Shown one piece after another: positions 18,986 to 25,383 of a stretch of DNA of 25,383 nt (the first letter of the stretch is position 1; each line of letters starts with the position of its first letter). The DNA comes from Syncephalis plumigaleata. Lineage: Eukaryota > Zoopagomycota > Zoopagomycetes > Zoopagales > Piptocephalidaceae. Location: contig JAIXMF010000189.1 in NCBI GenBank assembly GCA_025201365.1, forward strand, positions 1 to 25,383, given 5' to 3'. Both the position numbers and the translations under genes were made by a program. The notes beneath the pieces are model-generated. The model did not search any database. It had not been told where the DNA came from and saw nothing but the letters and a program-made list of their open reading frames with translations.

Positions 18986-20201
18986 ATGAAGTACGGGGCA
19001 GCCATTTACGTTTCAGTAGCATGCTCGCTTATTCAACATGTTTCGGCTGTACCGGCCGGAAACAAACCAATATCAGGTTTGTAGCTAGACCTGTTTATGT
19101 CATTTGAGCTAATCAACCAAAAAATACGCATAGATGATAATCCAGTGCCTGCACATCTGAATTTACCCATCAAGAGTAGATCTCCCTACAATCGTCATGA
19201 TCTATACATCTACGATATCATTACCACTGGTCTAGACTCAGTGGTGGGTGCCGCCGTCTTCAAGAACACTCCTGCAGCTATCAAATGCGGTCATGATCCT
19301 AATGAAAACATGAACGAGATGCGAGTATACAATGTAAGATGATTGCTTGTACCCTACTCATGAACACGACTAAGCATTCCATTATGTAGAAAATCATGGA
19401 GGCGCAAAGGCAAATCCAAAGGACGGCAAATACGTTGTCGAACTACTCGATGCATTTCCTATAAACACATTGAACAATGATGGAAATTCGTTGTTATACT
19501 CACTGCCTCCACAGGTACAAAATGATCCGGAACTTATGAAAAGTTGTTGCTTTATCACTAGGCTTGCTGGCCGTAAAAACCTACTACAGTATAATGAAGA
19601 GCTACCGGTGCAGAACAAGAATCTACGCTTGCTTTCCGTAATGATTCAAGTGCTTAAGGGTACAAAGTTCCTTAATGACGCGGGTGTAATCCATGGCGAT
19701 CTTCGCCCGGAGAATATAATGATAGAGACTATGGAGAACGGTGCGCCAAAGGCTACGCTTATTGACTTTGACAGCAGTATGGTCTTTGACGTCAATTCGA
19801 AAGTGACACCCACCAGTGACAGGATCATTGGATCGAGTGAATACGCACCGTTCGAGGCGTTGGCTTCGCAAACCTATGACCTGCTTAGAGGCGAGACCTG
19901 GAAGATCGGTGCCGCATTCTACCATTCATTGGCTGGAATGACCTTGTACAAGAAGGTAACTAATGGCGCTTACTTTTTATCGATGACGAAACGTGCCAAA
20001 CACTTTGCCGCTATTCTACGCGATTCATCCTTCACCTTACCGCCAGTGACTAATGACCAAGCATTGATGCAGCAATGTAGATTGCTACTGCAACAACTTG
20101 GCATTCTTCTCACAGTTGGTCAGCATAGGATGACACCAAAGGAAGCCCTAGCAGCCATTGCCAAAAACTTGATTAATGCCAAGTTGGGCCATTTGCTTTA
20201 A
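18986..20201 (+). CDS. Secretory-pathway protein kinase-like protein
   Basis: Three exons (18986-19076, 19134-19333, 19410-20201) give 360 residues. The N-terminus MKYGAAIYVSVACSLIQHVS with cleavage near A-VPAGN is a signal peptide, with no second membrane segment. The kinase fold follows: weak glycine loop (TTGLDSVVGAAVF), lysine in AAIKCG (Lys81), helix-C glutamate in NENMNEMRVY, catalytic loop VIHGDLRPENIMI (His192, Asp194, Asn199), metal-binding LIDFD (Asp216), YAPFEAL in place of APE, and the WKIGAAFYHSL helix. Catalytic Lys, Asp, Asn and the metal Asp are all present; HRD is HGD and DFG is DFD. Activity is therefore plausible, in the secretory pathway or outside the cell. The exon 2-3 junction is the least certain: a nearer acceptor at 19388 breaks the frame, so 19409 was used. 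AATAAA occurs at 20273. Confidence 0.82.
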
Positions 20202-20900
20202 AATCTAATATTGATAGTATGAATTCTAATGTCTGTCTCGTTAAGCACCTGTACTTGACAAGCTCAATAATGAATAAATGTTAAACTCTATCGACTAGTT
20301 GCCTATATCCATGTATCATTTCTATGTGTATTCTATTAGATTATGTCGATGTTTTCCATAGTTAATTGTGTTAGTACATGTTTGGACATTAACCATTTAT
20401 TCTGACAATTATGTTATTTATATAGCAGTATGGAATAAACGAACACGCATAATCATGTTAATAGACAAATAGGCAGAGGAAGACAGATAGAATGGGCATA
20501 TTGCTTGGCTGTATACCCGAGGAATAACGGAGAGAACATAGTTAGAGCGATGATAGCCAGAAAGAGTGAAAGTGAGATAGAGAGAGAAATCAAAAAAACT
20601 AGCTAGCTAAGGAAAGGAAACACATTTCTTAGTGTGGAGTAGTAGCGCTGTTGTAGCATCATGATAATGATGATGATAAAGATGATAACAATCAAGTAGG
20701 ATATAATCGAAAGATCATCCATCATCAATAGTGCGCGTATTACTACTAAACAACCTATCGAGAAATGACGAATCAGTAATATAACGAGAGACAGGGTGGA
20801 ATATGAAGGTAAACATAATGACAAATGAAAATAGAAATTATACGGATTGTGTGCACTTATGTGTAGGACGCGAACTCAAATGACATTAGAAGACTGATAT
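20202..20900. other. Intergenic region between convergent genes
   Basis: Covers the 3' ends of the kinase and the RasGAP. It is AT-rich with a GAGA-type stretch near 20560-20590 and ATG/ATA-rich short repeats at 20660-20690. No gene was seen. Confidence 0.5.
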
Positions 20901-23900
20901 TTAAGTCTTCATAAATGTCTTGTTGAGTAGTGTGAGTAGACGTGCAACATTCAATTGAACGTATTCCAAGTCCAAGAGTTGCACATTATCTTGTTGCTTC
21001 TCCAAAAGATCATCAAGCTTCAGATCCATCTCTAGGATGGCCTTCTCACGACCCTTGTAGTGCAGGGAAATGACAAAGGTACCAGTGGATGGTGACGTGA
21101 TATTGAAGTATATATTACTACGTCTATATATATATATATATATCGATAGAATTATACCAAAAACATGATAATGTTAATTCCAATTACATAATAGTAACAC
21201 GTAGGTTGAACTTACCGATTCTCGGGCACGTTACTTTCAATGATGACGCCATCCTTCTCCAGTTGCATGTGCGTAAACTTGACGGGACCTGTGACACGGG
21301 TGGATTTACTCTTCTTCTTAAGATCAAGTCCACTCGATTGTAAGCGTACATTTTGCAAATACGCTTTGTACGAGTCGAGCTGTGAGCGAAGATAGCTGTT
21401 ATGGTCGCAAATGGTCTTGTATACACTCTCAAGAGAGGCAATCTCTCGACACACTTTATCGCGAAGATTACCCAAGTGAACAAGTTCTTGTTTGACCTCA
21501 TCGGTCAGCAACTTGTAGTTATCCATGCGATTGACCACGCCTAATTCCTCTAGTTCACGTAGCATGTCCGCCACCTTGATACCTTTACGTACCAGCGTGG
21601 CATCCTTGCTAGTTGCGGCAGCCTCCGCTACTGCCGACAAAACAATGGTCTTTCGCGCCATCTGTGGTAAGCTACGCAGCAATTGCACAAAGATCGACTT
21701 TGTTTCCATGAATAAAATGTCATTCTGACTAAGATTGTTATCACCGATAAGGTTCATATCTAATTGAAATCAGTCATTGTTAATACTGTTACAACTATGA
21801 AGTATACATTGTCAGATTGGCTATTTACCATTGATCGGTGTCTCCCATCGACTGAACAATGCGAGTTCAATTGTTTTGTTCTCGGAACGTGATACTTGCA
21901 CGGGTGCAGAGCCGAGCTCATTCAGAATAATACGAAGATGCTCCGATTCACCGGGTGACTATAATGTACATTAGATATCGTCGAGGAGATCGTTCCTTGT
22001 CATTACCGCTACTTACCAGTTCATCTAAATGTTGTTCAAGTAGAGCATGCGTATTATACACCTCATTCAAGGTAATACTCAGGGAAATGTCCTTTTTCGA
22101 TAGGCCATGTATTGATCCATCTATTGTGATTGTCATAAACAGAGTGAGCAATGCAAGTTTACAAGATATATACGTATGTATCCCTATCTATACTCACCTC
22201 TAATGACTCGTAGAAATCGCCCACTTCACATAATTCGTTTAAGAATTTGTTAATACGTTGTTTGTTGTTGTCCACGAATGGATTCAACTTGATCATGTAC
22301 ACTCCTTCGAGTAGGATGGCTTATTGGCCAAATTTTGCAACATTTTAGCCATCTAGTCGATCATTCACATTAGTATAACGTGTGCACAATGCTTATTATC
22401 GTGAATACTCACCAGAGTAAGCGTACGACGTGGATTCTTCTCTGGAGTACCGTCGACTAACATGTACGCATTCGGTGTAACAATGGCCGGATTAATGAAA
22501 CGCAGGAAGAAGAACCCGCCAATAAGTGAGCACACGCTGTATTCGGTTGCATTCGGATATCGACGCTATTCAGTATAATGCACAGACACACACTTGTTAG
22601 TAAGTGATGTAATTGTATACTATGCAATCCTTAGTAGTCGTAGTATCAATAGTTACCTTGGTTAATGATCGAATCTGTTTGCATATCCATCGAATACCGT
22701 AGGGGACCTGACCAATGGATGCCAGGATGGTGTCGAGGAATGAATTCGCAATGTCCATGAGTTTATCCAAACGTGGTGCAATAATCTTCTGAACATCTTC
22801 ATTCTCTGCCGCCATATCGCCCGATACACCGCGTGGCAAATCGCACGGTTCACCACGATCCTCCATGTCCTTGACCATACGTTCGTATACCTAAAAGCGC
22901 GCGTATCATTCATTCGATTAGATCCTCGTCATGAATAGCTGTGACTCGTTAATGAGTAATCTCGAAGAGTACCTTAAGTGGATTGATTTCTAAATCCGTG
23001 TCACGGTCTTCTATAAGCTTATTAATGGAATCGGATAGAACGTGTTTTAGATAAGTCTGACCAGGACCACGACTAATGGTGATAATACGTATTAGTAATG
23101 CATTTTTGTTAGTACAGTTGAGAGTACAATTAGAACATACCGAGTATAAGTGGTCATCATACGAGATACAGGTGTGTTGGCACGTAGTAAACTACCGAAA
23201 TCGGTAGCCATTTCGAATTGTGCTGATAATACACCCTGGAACATCGTCAATAGCAAGTGTTCCTCACGGGATTCATATTGATTTCCGTATAGCGTGAACA
23301 TAACCGTTTGCAGTAACGTGTCGATTTCCGAGAGAGTACCAAGCGTGTCAAGTGTGCAATATGACGTGGCTCGGCTTGCAACAAGAAACAAGTTACCATA
23401 ATGCTATTGCACAACGAGGGAGTATTAACAAGGAGTCTCGTTCAAGTGTTGTCATCATCATCTAGTATAAATACCTGTTTCTTACGATCATCAGGAAATC
23501 TCCTTCAACGTGTTCCGATTCTTCCAAATGACTAGCTACTTCTTGTTGCTATAATGCAATTCAAATGTTAATCGACATCATCATCATCAATGACTAATAC
23601 GAGCATTACTATTATTTACCTCGTGCAATGCCATACGATTCTGAATAAGTAGAGCAATACGACTGTCAAGATAGCGGACATCACGTTCTAGAATGAAATT
23701 ACGTTTTGATTGTGATGAAATTCGAGATTTCAAATCGCGTAGACTACGCTGTTCCCGTGCCAATTCATCCTCCACCTCTTCATCCTGTTCGGCAGCCATT
23801 GAATAGAGTGCGCTAACCGAGTAGCGCTTACTGGTGCGGTCATCATGCTGAAGGGAGGCCTTTAGCGGCAGCGATGGTAGCGGTACGTGCCAAGACGGAA

Positions 23901-23919
23901 TTGGGACCAGGTGCAGCAT
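20901..23919 (-). CDS. Ras GTPase-activating protein, Gap1/Sar1 (IQGAP-related) type, with broken frame
   Basis: Eleven exons: 23919-23620, 23548-23475, 23403-23141, 23072-22973, 22890-22657, 22565-22413, 22352-22198, 22120-22017, 21958-21829, 21759-21216, 21123-20901. Conserved blocks: [48 protein letters not shown], the arginine-finger region [46 protein letters not shown], and the RasGAP C-terminal domain ending [20 protein letters not shown]. This family switches off Ras in fungi. If the frame were intact the length would be about 760, as in fission yeast Gap1. Exons 2, 7 and 8 are each one base short (near 23495, 22307 and 22098), so the sequence as given does not translate through. An upstream ATG at 23995 opens a plausible N-terminus in another frame. 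It is either a recent pseudogene or has local assembly errors. Confidence 0.88.
21125..21143. repeat. (TA)n microsatellite at an intron 3' end
   Basis: About nine TA units directly before the acceptor of the last RasGAP exon, where a pyrimidine tract would be expected. Confidence 0.85.
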
Positions 23920-23995
23920 CAGTGGTACTTAATCCGCCTGCGCCAAAATCAAGCGTCTGCGTCATGTTGATTGGTGCTGCTTGTGCATCAACCAT

Positions 23996-25383
23996 TAGTG
24001 ATTTTGTATTAGGATAGTGTTTCGGTAGATGGTGAAAGATGAACGTATAATTATTGTGTCGGATTACGCACGCACGATTTAGTTGTGTGTGCTGCTACTA
24101 TAAGGAAGGATGTATCAATGGGTAATGCGTAGTAGCGTAACCTAAATTCTAAGGATAAAGTATGGGCGGAATTGATGCGCACACCACACACACGGCTAGA
24201 AGAGAACAGTAATATAGTTAGTATTAATGAGTGAATAACGAAAGAGAGGATATAGCTGACATTCATAAGACGAAAGCGAATGATAGGAATACTAGATATA
24301 ACCAAGTATTGCTTGGCATTTACTAGTGTTACAACACTTGTCTATCCACATGGCATTCACACATCCTATTGTGTCACTAATGATGTCCACGTGGTATGAA
24401 CGCAGTATCAAAATGCGGAAACGATAAACCGGTAGCATTATTGCCACCATCAAAATAGTAATATAGAGCAATAAGGTTGTCTCCTCTCACATCACACACG
24501 CACACACACATAAAGAAATGCCATGCAAAATAGCATAATGATCAAGTCTACTCGTCATATATATATTGTCGAGTATGGATCGTCCTCATTCAATCATCCA
24601 CTTACTCTCTTTGGAAATAAGTGGATAAACGACTGAGAAGTAGTGAGTTCAAAGAAGTAAGTGCCATAACCATAAAGGTCTTCTTTTACTAATGCCAAAC
24701 ATAATAAGCTTTATACACGAAGTAGAAATATATGCATATCGTAACTAAATAAGTCGTCTCTTACGAAGCAATAGAAATAGGTCGTAAAGACAACACTATT
24801 TATGAGTCAAGGCCGCGAATAATTCCTTAAATGCGATATGCGTGACATCCAGTGCATATTGGCTAGTTTCTTAAGCTTTACCGCTGTTACTTACCGTGTG
24901 CTTACAAACAAGATGTTAATTTATAGTCGTGACAATAGTACTTGACCAATCACAAAGACTTCTTGTAAACTATGAAGGAGAGTTTGGAGAAGGATTAGAG
25001 TAATGGAGAGAAGAGAAAGAGAAAGAGAGAAGAGAGAGAGAGGTAGTCAACGATGAGCGTTGAGTTTAGAGAATATAGGGTCGCACTACCCGCACAAACA
25101 GGAATAATAGCAAGAGCAGCACCAGCAGCAATAGTAGTAGAATGAGTAAACCGATAGTAGTAGATAGTAATGTTTGCTCGTAGACAATAAGATGGCAAAC
25201 GATAAAAAGAAGGCGAGACAGAAGCCAGTAGAAGAATCGACCCTTCTCGACTGTCTTTTAATAAATGGTAGTGGAAGTGATAGTAGTAGTATAATAGGAT
25301 AACTAATAGAGTAGAAGAGAGGAGAGAGAAAAGGTCGTTTTCTTTAGAAGAAAGGTAAGGTTCAGTAATGGATGATGAGAGTA
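23996..25383. other. Right-edge region without a supported gene
   Basis: The part near 24000 is the RasGAP promoter. The rest is AT-rich with CA-repeat traces (24185-24192, 24495-24510), a purine-only run and AGT-type repeats. A plus-strand 36-codon frame starts at 25191 (MANDKKKARQK) and a further ATG lies at 25368. Either might open a gene beyond the window, but neither has a recognisable domain. Confidence 0.4.
25005..25043. repeat. 39-nt purine-only (GA-rich) tract
   Basis: An uninterrupted run of G and A, mostly GA and GAAA units, preceding ATAGTAGTAG-type repeats at 25125-25165. Confidence 0.85.

Noticed and set aside
24995-25198. Minus-strand hydrophobic 67-codon frame
   Set aside because: It mostly translates the purine tract and AGT repeats; there is no signal or domain and no splice partner.
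25191-25301. Plus-strand 36-codon frame MANDKKKARQK
   Set aside because: Too short and unsupported; it could be a first exon of a gene past the window edge but this cannot be judged.

Overview
The window is nuclear DNA from an intron-dense, AT-rich fungus. Three genes point to fungi: a velvet-domain regulator (1872-3063), a superoxide-dismutase-fold mitoribosomal protein (15-1333), and a Gap1/Sar1-type RasGAP (20901-23919). Introns are short, mostly 55-90 nt, with GT-AG ends; two are GC-AG. An early-diverging, zygomycete-type fungus is plausible but is inference only. Gene models were rebuilt by hand by joining exons in phase, and nearly all give an exact multiple of three.

Layout. 15-5.7 kb: SOD-like mitoribosomal protein (-), velvet regulator (-), a 2.2 kb gene-poor stretch, and a small mitochondrial membrane protein resembling a complex I subunit (+). 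6.1-8.3 kb: the C-terminal remnant of a Fanzor/TnpB-like nuclease (-) next to an F-box protein with a microsatellite-encoded poly-threonine N-terminus (+). 8.8-14.3 kb: housekeeping block of POLD4-like DNA polymerase delta subunit (-), TPR-like protein (-), TRM11 tRNA guanosine methyltransferase (+, 13 exons, one only 3 nt long), and Hikeshi/OPI10 (+).

14.5-20.2 kb is a secretome block. It has three tandem paralogues (-) of a small secreted six-cysteine protein that looks like a three-lobed beta-trefoil. A divergent gene (+) follows, encoding a protein kinase with a signal peptide. The paralogues share a promoter or leader motif. 20.9-24.0 kb: RasGAP (-) whose conserved reading frame is broken by three single-base losses plus a fourth frame change near the N-terminus. 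24.0-25.4 kb holds no gene I can support.

Most interesting: the 3-nt micro-exon that supplies the catalytic Asp codon of the TRM11 DPPYG motif; the secreted kinase beside the beta-trefoil family; the Fanzor fragment; and the RasGAP frameshift cluster. No tRNA, rRNA, CRISPR or intact transposon was seen.
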